Assembly (NCBI GenBank): GCA_047445235.1
Contig: JBLGEO010000030.1
Coordinates: 1-20,077 of the forward strand
DNA: 20,077 bases
Origin: JBDSRX01 sp047445235
GTDB lineage: Bacteria; Patescibacteriota; Dojkabacteria; J137
Reading direction: 5' to 3'
The notes below the pieces were generated by a model that did not search any database, was not told where the DNA came from, and worked only from the letters and a program-made list of their open reading frames with translations. Each line of letters opens with the position of its first letter. Position 1 is the stretch's first letter. This document shows positions 6,339 through 14,724 of the stretch, one piece after another. Made by a program: the position numbers and the translations under genes.

Positions 6339-8807
6339 CTACTTGATTTCTTTCTGAAGATTTACAATTGCTTTCTTTAAATCAATGCCCTTTCCCAATA
6401 CTGGTTTCCAAAGATCTCCTAATTTGTCTAGACGTTTTGAAAGAGTTTTAATTGTATAGTCTTTAACATTCAGTTTTCCTGTAACCTCTGACCATTTGAG
6501 TGGAGTAGAGACAGATGCTTTAACTACTGGTCTTACTGAATAAACTGATGCAGTTGTTTGACCTAATCTATTTTGTAAAAAATCAATATAGACTTTCCCC
6601 TTTCTTTTATCTGGAGACCTCTCTAAAGAAATAATTTCCGGCATTTGTTTTTGGATCCATATTGCAACAATTTCAGAGAATTGTCGTGAATTATCGTATG
6701 TATATTTAGCTCCAAGTGGGATATAAATATGCAATCCTCTTTTGCCAGATGTTTTAATATAGTTTTCAACTTCTATCTTATCTAAAAGCTCATGAATTTT
6801 TAAAGCTACTTCAACTGTATGTTTAAACTCTACATCATTAGGGTCTACGTCAAATATTAGGTAGTCTGGATTATCAATATTTTCAATTGTCGAATCCCAA
6901 GGATTCATCTCTATACAACCTAAATTTGATAAGAAGAGTAATGTTTCAACATTTTCACAAAGTATATAATCTACAACTCTTTTACTGCTTTCAGAATAGA
7001 TTCCATAAGTCTTTACAAAGTCAGGATGAGCTTGCTCATAATCCTTATGATAAAAACTTCCTCCATTTATTCCATCAGGGTGCCTATTCATATTCTGTGG
7101 TCTTCCTTTTAAATAAGGAAGAATAAAATCAGAGATCTCTAAATAGTACTTTGCTAAGTCTAGTTTTGTGTAACCATCTTCTGGCCAGTAAACTTTATCC
7201 GGATGAGAAATTAGAGTTAAGGGTTCTGATATTTTTGTTGTCTTTAGTTTCTGTTCTTTTGTATCTTCACTATTTATATCATTTGGAGTTTTATCTTCTC
7301 TTAATCTTTGGAAAATGGCTTGTCTAAGCATTCCATCTTTAGTAACTTCTGCATAATTTATATCTGCAACTATGACTGGTTCAACAAATACACTCATTTT
7401 AGGAACTTCGGTTGTATCTGAGAAAGGTGAATCTTTACGAGTATTTTTATCTAAAAGTGTTTTAAGCTCTTCAAGACTTTTATCATCAAAACCACTACCA
7501 GTATTTCCTAGATAAACTAGTTTTCCATACTTATATCTTCCAAGAAGCAATGATCCGAAGAACTTTCTATTTCCCTGTGGTTGAGTGTACCCGCAAATTA
7601 AACACTCCATTTCTTTCGAAGTTTTAAACTTCTTCCAACTATCTACTCTTTCACCACTTATATAAGGACTGTCTTCTTTTTTTGCAACAACTCCTTCATA
7701 ACCTTTCTTTATCATCTCTTTAAAAAGTTTTTTTCCATCAGTCTTTATAAAACTATTTATAAGAATATTTTTTGGCAGTTTAACTTTTTTAGATAATGAT
7801 TCTAAGGTCTTTTTACGCTCAATCAATGGGAGAGTTCTAAGATCCAAGTCATCTAAAGAAAGTACGTCGAAAAGACAATATTGTATTGTACCTTCCTTGT
7901 CTTTTGTATAGTTTTGTAATAGTTGAAAGTCAGGAATCTTTTTTTTATTTATAACAGTAATTTCACCATCTAAGACTACATTTATTTTTAATTTCTCAAG
8001 AGATTCAACAATTTCAGGATATTTTGAATTTAAATCTATTTGGTTTCTTGAAATTAGGTTTACCTTACCATCGTTTAAAACTGATACAGCTCTATATCCA
8101 TCAAGTTTTGGCTCAAATATCCAGTCTTTATCGTCAAATGCCTCCTCAGATGTCGAAGCAAGCATAGGTAAAGTTATTCTATCTAGAGTTTTCTTCTCAT
8201 GCTCGACTTCTTTTTTTTTACCTGAATCCCACTCTTTATTTGATTTTTCAATTTCTTCCATTGTTAGGCCAGTCTTAGCTGATAGGTCTGCGTCTTTTAT
8301 TTCGAGTGGTTCATACTCATCCTTATCTTTTATAAACAACCATGCGTTTTCTCCAGCTTTCTTAAATCGAACTAAAGCAAATATACCTGCTAATTTTGCA
8401 CCCCTTAACTCAAGTTTTAAATCACCTTTTTCTAATCCTTCACTAATAGCCTTATCTATTTCCTCAGGCGTTGTTGCTCCTGGTACAGTATAGTTACCAT
8501 AATCCCAGACCATCACTGTTCCAGCCCCATAGTTTCCTTCGGGTATTGTCCCTTCAAAGTCGAAATAATTTACTGGATGATCTTCAACCATCATTGCTAA
8601 ATGCTTTTCTTTCGATGATATAGGTACGCCTTTAGGGACAGCCCAACTTAACAAGACACCTTTATGTTCTATTCTGAAGTCGAAATGAAGTCGTGTTGCA
8701 ACATGTTTTTGAACAACAAACATTTGCTTATGTTCATGAGAGACCTTACCTTCCGGTTCTTTTGTTTGTTTGAAATTTCTTTTTTCGTTATATTTTTCTA
8801 AAGCCAT
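6339..8807 (-). CDS. ligD: ATP-dependent DNA ligase LigD (phosphoesterase-ligase-polymerase)
   Basis: 822 residues with all three LigD domains. The 3'-phosphoesterase domain (about 25-150) shows QKH, RLHFDFRIE with H41, D43 and R45, VEDHP with H77, and IPEGNYGAGTV. The ligase domain (about 210-500) has the nucleotidyl-lysine motif EPKLDGYRA with K234, VVLDGEI, EGVVAKK and SWKKFK. The polymerase/primase domain (about 530-822) has ISHPDKVYWPEDGYTK, the metal ligands IFDVDP (D653, D655), KTSGKRGLHIYIPL (H693) and VYIDFLQN (D742). The order phosphoesterase-ligase-polymerase is that of Pseudomonas LigD. It trims, fills and seals DNA ends held by Ku in non-homologous end joining. Its ATG overlaps the stop of the Ku gene by one base (TAATG), so the two form an operon and are probably translationally coupled. 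All key residues look intact. Confidence 0.97.
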   Translation of the reverse strand: MALEKYNEKRNFKQTKEPEGKVSHEHKQMFVVQKHVATRLHFDFRIEHKGVLLSWAVPKGVPISSKEKHLAMMVEDHPVNYFDFEGTIPEGNYGAGTVMVWDYGNYTVPGATTPEEIDKAISEGLEKGDLKLELRGAKLAGIFALVRFKKAGENAWLFIKDKDEYEPLEIKDADLSAKTGLTMEEIEKSNKEWDSGKKKEVEHEKKTLDRITLPMLASTSEEAFDDKDWIFEPKLDGYRAVSVLNDGKVNLISRNQIDLNSKYPEIVESLEKLKINVVLDGEITVINKKKIPDFQLLQNYTKDKEGTIQYCLFDVLSLDDLDLRTLPLIERKKTLESLSKKVKLPKNILINSFIKTDGKKLFKEMIKKGYEGVVAKKEDSPYISGERVDSWKKFKTSKEMECLICGYTQPQGNRKFFGSLLLGRYKYGKLVYLGNTGSGFDDKSLEELKTLLDKNTRKDSPFSDTTEVPKMSVFVEPVIVADINYAEVTKDGMLRQAIFQRLREDKTPNDINSEDTKEQKLKTTKISEPLTLISHPDKVYWPEDGYTKLDLAKYYLEISDFILPYLKGRPQNMNRHPDGINGGSFYHKDYEQAHPDFVKTYGIYSESSKRVVDYILCENVETLLFLSNLGCIEMNPWDSTIENIDNPDYLIFDVDPNDVEFKHTVEVALKIHELLDKIEVENYIKTSGKRGLHIYIPLGAKYTYDNSRQFSEIVAIWIQKQMPEIISLERSPDKRKGKVYIDFLQNRLGQTTASVYSVRPVVKASVSTPLKWSEVTGKLNVKDYTIKTLSKRLDKLGDLWKPVLGKGIDLKKAIVNLQKEIK

Positions 8808-9586
8808 TAATTTGCTTTAACATTATCCAAACTCTTTTTTAAAGACTCCATAAGCTCATCCATATCTGTTGCTTTGGGCTGTTTATTTTCAACATCTACT
8901 TTAACAGTCTTATGTTTAGACTTTGCCTCTATAACTTTTTTCAGACCATTAATATAGTCATCCTGAAACTGTCCAGGCTTAAAGGTTTCAGTCATATTTT
9001 CTACAAGATCCATCGCTAGATCTAATTCTTTTTCTTTAACATCGTAATCTTTAGGTAAATTCAAACCCTTTATTTCTCTAATTTCTGAATCATATCTTAG
9101 TTGATTTAGAACTAAAATCTCACCATCAAACTTTAAAACACATAAATGCTCTTTATTTTTGAAGACAAATTCAGCAACACCTACTTTTTTTGACTTCTGT
9201 AGCGCCTTTGCAAACAAAGCGTAAGTTTTCTCGGCACCATCAGCAGGTTCTAAGTAGTAAGGCTTCTCATAATATTTCGAATCTATGTCTGATTCCTTTA
9301 CAAAACATTCAATGTCTATAGTTTTACTTCTATGGATTTCTACTTTATCAAAATCTTCTTCATCAAGAATTACATAGTCGCCTTTACTAAATTCAAAACC
9401 TTTAACAACATCTTTCCATGCAACTTCTTTTCCTGTCTTAGCGTCGATTCTTGCGTATCTAATTGGTGATTTATCTTTTTTACTTAGAAGATCTAAATCC
9501 AAAGCTACTTCTTGTGTCGCAGTGAATAGGTTAACTGGAATATAGATTAACCCAAAAGAAATTCCTCCGCTCCAAATTGGTCTCAT
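8807..9586 (-). CDS. ku: Non-homologous end-joining protein Ku
   Basis: 259 residues, the normal length of bacterial Ku. It begins with the family signature MRPIWSGGISFGLIYIPVNL, followed by RIDAKTGKEVAWKDVVKGFE, KGDYVILDEEDF and KPYYLEPADGAEKTYALFAKAL, all typical of the Ku beta-barrel. The C-terminal 50 residues are lysine-rich and helical and, by analogy, would recruit LigD and help DNA binding. Ku forms a homodimeric ring around broken DNA ends. It is the first gene of a two-gene operon with ligD. A possible -10 box TAGAAT (9616-9621, minus) would give a leader of about 23 bases, but there is no good -35 box. It is divergent from the glucoamylase gene across 138 bases. Confidence 0.97.
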   Translation of the reverse strand: MRPIWSGGISFGLIYIPVNLFTATQEVALDLDLLSKKDKSPIRYARIDAKTGKEVAWKDVVKGFEFSKGDYVILDEEDFDKVEIHRSKTIDIECFVKESDIDSKYYEKPYYLEPADGAEKTYALFAKALQKSKKVGVAEFVFKNKEHLCVLKFDGEILVLNQLRYDSEIREIKGLNLPKDYDVKEKELDLAMDLVENMTETFKPGQFQDDYINGLKKVIEAKSKHKTVKVDVENKQPKATDMDELMESLKKSLDNVKAN

Positions 9587-9615
9587 AAGTTCAAATTAAT
9601 ATTTATTTTATCTAC

Positions 9616-9621
9616 ATTCTA
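9616..9621 (-). promoter_or_regulatory. Possible -10 box of the ku-ligD operon
   Basis: TAGAAT on the minus strand, about 30 bases before the ATG at 9586. Only a T-run lies at the -35 position. The rest of the 9587-9724 gap holds a G/T-rich stretch and no clear promoter for the plus-strand glucoamylase gene. Confidence 0.3.
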
Positions 9622-9724
9622 ACAAAATGAGGGAATGAAAAAAATCTAAATTCTGATTATTTGGTTGTTGGTGGTTTTACGGTTTTCTGATATCTTGTAT
9701 GTAGTATCTAATTTACTATTTTGA

Positions 9725-11710
9725 ATGGGAAAATCTACAATATACGCTAATGGGCAACTACTAGTGGGTCTTGATCAATTTGCTCAAGTTGATGACCTTT
9801 ATTATCCTTTTATTGGTTTAGAAAACCATACCTCATCTACTTTTGTACACAAAATCGGAGTAATGGTTGATGGTCAATTTACTTGGCTAGATGATGGCAA
9901 GTGGTCCTTTTGTTTTAATTGTGAATTGATAGATAAGAGACGATTAATAACTGCACTCCACATGGATCTAGGTATACAGCTTAAGTTTAATGATGAGGTT
10001 TACAACGAAAAGAACATCTTTCTAAGAGGGATTGAAGTATCAAATTTAGCTCCAAAAGATCGGACAATTCAGTTATTTTTCAATCAACAATTTGAAATTT
10101 ACGAATCACATAGAGGAGATACTGCATATTACGATCCAAAAAAAAACTTAATCATTCACTATAAAGGTAGGAGAATTTTCTTAATAAATGCAAAAACAAG
10201 AGATGATCAAGTGTATTTTGATGACTATACTGTAGATGTTATGGATCCAGCAACAAATACCGGCAGTTACAAGGATGCTGAAGACGGTAAACTACAGAAA
10301 AGATCTATTGAGTATGGATTAGTTGATTCTACAATTGGAGTAACTTTAAAAATACCTGCAAACAAAATAAAGACAGTCGATTATTGGATGATCGCAGCTA
10401 AATCCATACAAGAAGCTGATGAGATAAACGATTATGTGGAGAAGAAGACCCCTGCATATTTACTAGAATCGACTAGAGATTACTGGAAAGCTTGGAGTAA
10501 TAAAATTGAGTTAGATTATAAAGATTTAAGCCCAGATATTGCTTGGCTCTATGAAAGATCACTTGAGGTTATTAGACTAAATACTGACAATTCTGGAGCT
10601 ATTATAGCTTCAATTGACGCGGATCTACTGAAGTATGGAAGAGACACTTATAGCTATGTATGGCCAAGAGATGGTGCATTTGTCACTATTGCGTTTGCTA
10701 AAGCCGGTTACGGAGATCAATTAAGAAATATTTTCGAATTCTTTAAGAATGTAATTTCTAAAGAGGGCTATTTTATGCAGAAATATAGAGCAGATGGTTC
10801 TTTAGGAAGTTCATGGCATCCTTGGATTTTTAATGGCAAGCAGGAGTACCCAATTCAATTAGATGAAACTGCACTTGTTGTATATGCGTTATGGGAAGCA
10901 TTCAATAATGACAAAGATGTTGAGTTTATAGAAAATATCTATAACGACCTCTTAGTAAAAGCAATCGACTTCTTAAAGACAAGAATCGACGAAGAAACTG
11001 GCATTGTTAAACCAAGTTACGATTTATGGGAAGAGTTATTTGCTACATCAACATTTACAAGTTGTACTGTTTATGGAGCTTTTTATGCAGCTGCAGAGTT
11101 AGCTAAATTCTTCGGTAAGGAACATAGATATAAAGAATACTCCGAGTATGCTGAGAAGGTTAAACAGGGAATTCTAAAATATCATTATGATGAATCGGAT
11201 AACACATTTTACAAATATATATTCTGTGTGGAGAATGATATAAAAAATACAATTAGGCCAGCAAAAATTATTGATTCATCTTGTTTATATGCACTACATA
11301 GATTTAATGTACTGGATGTAGATGATTCTAGATTAAAGAGTCATCAGAAGACAACTGTCGAAAGATTACTAAATAATGAGGGAATTGGTGGTTATCCAAG
11401 ATACGAAAACGATATTTACTTCCGAAATGAAGATACTGGAAAAGGAAATCCTTGGATAATAACAACTTTATGGATGGGACAACTTGAAATAAAACAAGCT
11501 AAAAATTTAGAAGATTTAAAAAAGACAAAAAGTTATATTGAATGGGCTTATAAGTATGCCTCTCAATCTGGTATGTTCTCGGAACAATTAAATGCCAAGA
11601 CTGGTGAACAACTATCTGCGACTCCACTAACATGGAGTCATGCTGAATACATAGTTACAGTAAGGGAATACCTTCGCCGTTATAATGAGTTAAGCATAAC
11701 TGTCCCGTAA
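9725..11710 (+). CDS. GH15 glucoamylase / alpha-glucosidase
   Basis: 661 residues. An N-terminal super-beta-sandwich domain (about 1-245) is followed by the (alpha/alpha)6 barrel of glycoside hydrolase family 15. Barrel landmarks: SYVWPRDGAF (310-319), RADGSLGSSWHPW (355-367), QLDETALVVYALW (378-390), SYDLWEELFATSTFTS (431-446) with the general acid among E436/E437, GIGGYPRYENDIY (553-565), then MFSEQLNAKTG with the general base E620, and LTWSHAEYI. There is no signal peptide, so it should act in the cytoplasm, releasing glucose from maltooligosaccharides or stored alpha-glucan. It heads the glucan cluster; the next gene has its own -10 element just after this stop. The ATG at 9725 fits the family N-terminus and has no Shine-Dalgarno. 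Confidence 0.93.
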   Translation: MGKSTIYANGQLLVGLDQFAQVDDLYYPFIGLENHTSSTFVHKIGVMVDGQFTWLDDGKWSFCFNCELIDKRRLITALHMDLGIQLKFNDEVYNEKNIFLRGIEVSNLAPKDRTIQLFFNQQFEIYESHRGDTAYYDPKKNLIIHYKGRRIFLINAKTRDDQVYFDDYTVDVMDPATNTGSYKDAEDGKLQKRSIEYGLVDSTIGVTLKIPANKIKTVDYWMIAAKSIQEADEINDYVEKKTPAYLLESTRDYWKAWSNKIELDYKDLSPDIAWLYERSLEVIRLNTDNSGAIIASIDADLLKYGRDTYSYVWPRDGAFVTIAFAKAGYGDQLRNIFEFFKNVISKEGYFMQKYRADGSLGSSWHPWIFNGKQEYPIQLDETALVVYALWEAFNNDKDVEFIENIYNDLLVKAIDFLKTRIDEETGIVKPSYDLWEELFATSTFTSCTVYGAFYAAAELAKFFGKEHRYKEYSEYAEKVKQGILKYHYDESDNTFYKYIFCVENDIKNTIRPAKIIDSSCLYALHRFNVLDVDDSRLKSHQKTTVERLLNNEGIGGYPRYENDIYFRNEDTGKGNPWIITTLWMGQLEIKQAKNLEDLKKTKSYIEWAYKYASQSGMFSEQLNAKTGEQLSATPLTWSHAEYIVTVREYLRRYNELSITVP

Positions 11711-11713
11711 TTA

Positions 11714-11722
11714 TGGTATAAT
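11714..11722 (+). promoter_or_regulatory. Extended -10 promoter for the GH57-to-synthase operon
   Basis: TGG-TATAAT, a consensus extended -10 element, begins 4 bases after the glucoamylase stop codon. It predicts a transcript start near 11729, so the TTG at 11728 cannot be the start codon and the ATG at 11752 (leader about 23 bases) is preferred. Confidence 0.65.
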
Positions 11723-11751
11723 CTGGATTGTGCTACTTTTTACAAAGAAAT

Positions 11752-12891
11752 ATGAAGGAGCCGTTTAACATAGTATATCTATTCCATATATACCAGCCGC
11801 ATTGGCAAACAGTGGAAGTCTTGGAAGAGAATTATAATAAATTCTACCTTCCTCTACTACAAATTTTGGAAACTCATCCAAATTACAAGATCACTCTAAA
11901 TCTAACTGCTTCCCTAACAGAACAGTTGGCAAATCAAAATAAAACTGAATTTTTTGACAAACTAAAATTACTTGTAAAAAAAGGACAGGTAGAACTAGTT
12001 GGAAGTGCAGCATATCATCCTGTATTACCATTAATTCCTGAGGAAGAAGTTATAAGACAAATTAAGCTTAACGATGAGATTAATTCAAAATATCTAGGAG
12101 ATGCCTGGACGAGAAAAGGATTTTTCCTTCCAGAACTAGCATATTCACCAGAAGTTTCGAAAACTATTAAAGACTTAGGTTTTGAATGGTTAACTATTGA
12201 CCAAACATCCATCGAAGAAGAAATAGACTGGGAAAGCACATACATTGATGCTTCTTCGGGAATAAAATTATTAGTTAATAATAAAATTTTCTACTCTAAA
12301 GAAGAAAGAAAGTTCTCTAAATATCAATACACTGTTCTGATTAATGATGGAGAGGGTCAAGTAAATAAAGAAGCTAACGAAATTGATTGGAATATGTATT
12401 TAAAAGAGACAGAACCAAATACACAATATGTTTACTTGACTGCAAGTGAATATTTGAAAGAAGTTGGAGGTAAAAGTGTTGAGTTAAACCTAGTAAAAAG
12501 CAATTGGCAACAAACAGAAGATGAGAAGAAGATTAGCAGTTACTATCACTTATGGGAAAACGACTCTGAACCTATACATAAGCTTTTATGGGAATTCTTA
12601 TTTGAGACCATGAAGATTGTAAAGAAAAATGAATCTGATGTGAACTTTGAGATGTCTAGAAGAGAGTTAGATAAAGCCCTAGCTAGCTGTACTTGGTGGT
12701 GGGTAGATGGGAGAATATATGGATATAACCCTACTGCAATAGAAATGGGTGCTTATGCAATGATAAACGCTGTAAGATCACTCAAACACGAAGATAAAGA
12801 AACAAGAATTAAAATGGAAAAAATGTATTCTGACCTTATTTTTGAAGTCTGGAAAAGACATTGGCAAAATTATGAAAATAGCAGTAATTAG
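11752..12891 (+). CDS. GH57 family alpha-glucan-active enzyme
   Basis: 379 residues from the ATG at 11752; an in-frame TTG at 11728 is rejected because a consensus -10 element places the transcript start beside it. The first strand carries the GH57 signature YLFHIYQPHWQ (H12, H17). Next come TLNLTASLTEQL, VELVGSAAYHPVLPLIPEEE (80-99), and KGFFLPELAYSP with E128 as the expected nucleophile. A helical region near the C-terminus contains ASCTWWWVDGRIYGYNP. Family GH57 includes alpha-amylases, 4-alpha-glucanotransferases and branching enzymes. This short form lacks the longer C-terminal region of characterised branching enzymes, so the exact activity is open. No signal peptide. It overlaps the next gene by 20 bases. 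Confidence 0.85.
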   Translation: MKEPFNIVYLFHIYQPHWQTVEVLEENYNKFYLPLLQILETHPNYKITLNLTASLTEQLANQNKTEFFDKLKLLVKKGQVELVGSAAYHPVLPLIPEEEVIRQIKLNDEINSKYLGDAWTRKGFFLPELAYSPEVSKTIKDLGFEWLTIDQTSIEEEIDWESTYIDASSGIKLLVNNKIFYSKEERKFSKYQYTVLINDGEGQVNKEANEIDWNMYLKETEPNTQYVYLTASEYLKEVGGKSVELNLVKSNWQQTEDEKKISSYYHLWENDSEPIHKLLWEFLFETMKIVKKNESDVNFEMSRRELDKALASCTWWWVDGRIYGYNPTAIEMGAYAMINAVRSLKHEDKETRIKMEKMYSDLIFEVWKRHWQNYENSSN

Positions 12892-14005
12892 TTCTAATAC
12901 TTTATCAACACCTCCCGACCCCAGTACTTTAAAACCAGGTTGGGGAGTATCTATGCATGATGTCGTCTCGACAATTACCGAAGGATTAGTTGCAAGAGGA
13001 CATGATGTTACACTATTTGCAAGTGGTGATACAAAAACTACGGCTAAATTAGAGTATGTTTGGGAAAAGGCTTCAGTGAACTACGAAGTTCACACAGATC
13101 AGTTTGATGGTCTTTACATGACTTACGATAATGTATTAGCTTCATATTGCTTTCAAAAAAACCTTACAGAGAGGTACGACATTATTTATACCTACCATGT
13201 TTTTGATTCAGGTATTTTTGGTTTTCTAACAGATACACCTATTATATCTACTTTGCATGGAATAAGAGGAGATCATGAAGCAGTTGTCGTCCCCAAAATA
13301 ATTAAACCAAACTACTATGTAAGTATTTCTCAGTTCCAAATTAAGTCTATGGACTATTTAAAAGTCACTGAATGCATTCCGAATGGCATTGATAAGGACT
13401 TGTTTAACTTTAGTCCTGAATCAGGAAATAGTTTAGTTTTTGTTGGAAGAATAACAACGGATAAAGGTACAGATATTGCAATTCAAGTAGCAGGTAAAAT
13501 GGACTTGGAATTAGATATTCTAGGAGAAACAAATTATAAACCACTTCAAGACCAAGTAGAAGAATTAGCCAAAGGGCATAAAATAAATTTTCATGGAAAC
13601 ATTCCAAAACAAAATGTAGGAGACATTGTATCAAAGTCTAAAGCATTCATCTTTCCAATTAGATGGGATGAGCCTTTCGGATTAGTACTTGCAGAGAGTT
13701 TAGCTTGTGGGACACCTATAATAGGATTTGCAAACGGTTCAATGCCAGAAATTGTTGAAGATGGAAAAACTGGTTTCCTTGTAAATATGGATGGAGAACA
13801 TATAAGAGGAGATTGGATTGTGAAAAAAACAGGTGCAGAAGGTTTAGAAGAGGCATTAAATAAATTATATAGTCTATCTGATGAAGACTATGCTCAAATG
13901 AGAAAAGATTGCAGAGAGACATTTGAAAAGAAATTTACTAAAGAAATGATGATCGACAGATACGAAGAATTATTTGAAAAAATTGTTAAAAAAGAAATAG
14001 AATGA
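12872..14005 (+). CDS. GT4-family glycosyltransferase
   Basis: 377 residues from the ATG at 12872, which begins the expected first strand MKIAVISSN; an in-frame TTG at 12842 is discarded. GT-B fold: the N-terminal acceptor domain has SMHDVVSTITEGLVARGHDV and TLFASGDTKTT, with a DIIYTYHVFDSG segment. The C-terminal donor domain has NGID, SLVFVGRITTDKGTDIAI (187-204), and the EX7E motif DEPFGLVLAE with E267 and E275, then CGTPIIGF and EIVEDGKTGFLV. It overlaps the GH57 gene by 20 bases and the GT2 gene by 4, so it belongs to the glucan operon. Its donor and acceptor are not evident; a role in priming or extending an alpha-glucan or a small glycoside is possible. Confidence 0.88.
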   Translation: MKIAVISSNTLSTPPDPSTLKPGWGVSMHDVVSTITEGLVARGHDVTLFASGDTKTTAKLEYVWEKASVNYEVHTDQFDGLYMTYDNVLASYCFQKNLTERYDIIYTYHVFDSGIFGFLTDTPIISTLHGIRGDHEAVVVPKIIKPNYYVSISQFQIKSMDYLKVTECIPNGIDKDLFNFSPESGNSLVFVGRITTDKGTDIAIQVAGKMDLELDILGETNYKPLQDQVEELAKGHKINFHGNIPKQNVGDIVSKSKAFIFPIRWDEPFGLVLAESLACGTPIIGFANGSMPEIVEDGKTGFLVNMDGEHIRGDWIVKKTGAEGLEEALNKLYSLSDEDYAQMRKDCRETFEKKFTKEMMIDRYEELFEKIVKKEIE

Positions 14006-14724
14006 AAGTATCTATAATCACTTCTACATATAATAGGAAGAACTTTTTAGAGGAATGTATTAAAAGTGTACAATCTCTGAAATGCGAGCCATTAGACATT
14101 GAAATAGAACATATAGTTTACGACGATGCATCAACTGATGGAACAGATGAACTATTTACTTCAAACAAATACTCTAATACTACATATATTAGAGGTGAAT
14201 CTAATAAAGGTCCTGCAGAAGGAAGAAATATTGCTATTAAAAAAGCAACTGGAGATTATATTTTTGTATTAGATAGTGACGATATAATCTTACAACGAAC
14301 TATTCATAATTTTGTAAGTGTAGCTATTGAGAATCCAACTACAGATTGGTTTATTTCTGGTTTCCTAAGAGTAGATGAGAAACTTACTTATTCAATTGGT
14401 AATGACTACTATGGATGGAGATTTAGCTCTATTGAAAATATGTTAGATTCAGTTTTCAAGGGTGAGCATTTTATACAGCATAATGTCTTCTTTAAGAAGG
14501 AATTATTTACTAAAGTAGGCGGGTATAACTCTGAAATGAGAATGGCTGAAGACTTAGATTTATTTGTTAGGTTCTTGTTAAATAAATCAATGCCCAAGAA
14601 TATTGATTCCATTTCTCACTTACATAGAATACACGGTGGTAATTTGTCCGCAGGTAAGGACCTAGAAAGTCACAAGAAGGATGCCCAAATTATTTATAGT
14701 AGATATAAACAACTAGAAAAATGA
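14002..14724 (+). CDS. GT2-family glycosyltransferase
   Basis: 240 residues, GT-A fold. It starts MKVSIITSTYNRKNFLEECI, then YDDASTDGTDELF (40-52), NKGPAEGRNIAI (68-79) and TGDYIFVLDSDD (83-94), in which D91-S-D93 is the metal-binding DxD motif. A later GYNSEMRMAEDLDLFVRFL segment matches the acceptor/catalytic ED region. No membrane segment is present. GT2 enzymes are inverting and make beta-linkages, so this one is not expected to build the alpha-glucan chain itself; it may decorate or prime, or simply share the operon. It overlaps both neighbours by ATGA (4 bases), which strongly suggests coupled translation with the GT4 gene and the synthase. Confidence 0.88.
   Translation: MKVSIITSTYNRKNFLEECIKSVQSLKCEPLDIEIEHIVYDDASTDGTDELFTSNKYSNTTYIRGESNKGPAEGRNIAIKKATGDYIFVLDSDDIILQRTIHNFVSVAIENPTTDWFISGFLRVDEKLTYSIGNDYYGWRFSSIENMLDSVFKGEHFIQHNVFFKKELFTKVGGYNSEMRMAEDLDLFVRFLLNKSMPKNIDSISHLHRIHGGNLSAGKDLESHKKDAQIIYSRYKQLEK

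Noticed and set aside
11728..11751. TTG start that would extend the GH57 protein by eight residues
   Set aside because: It lies at the predicted transcription start just after TATAAT (11717-11722), and the family N-terminus fits the ATG at 11752.
12842..12871. TTG start that would extend the GT4 protein by ten residues
   Set aside because: The extension is not conserved-looking, lies wholly inside the GH57 coding region, and the family begins at the MKIAV strand encoded by the ATG at 12872.
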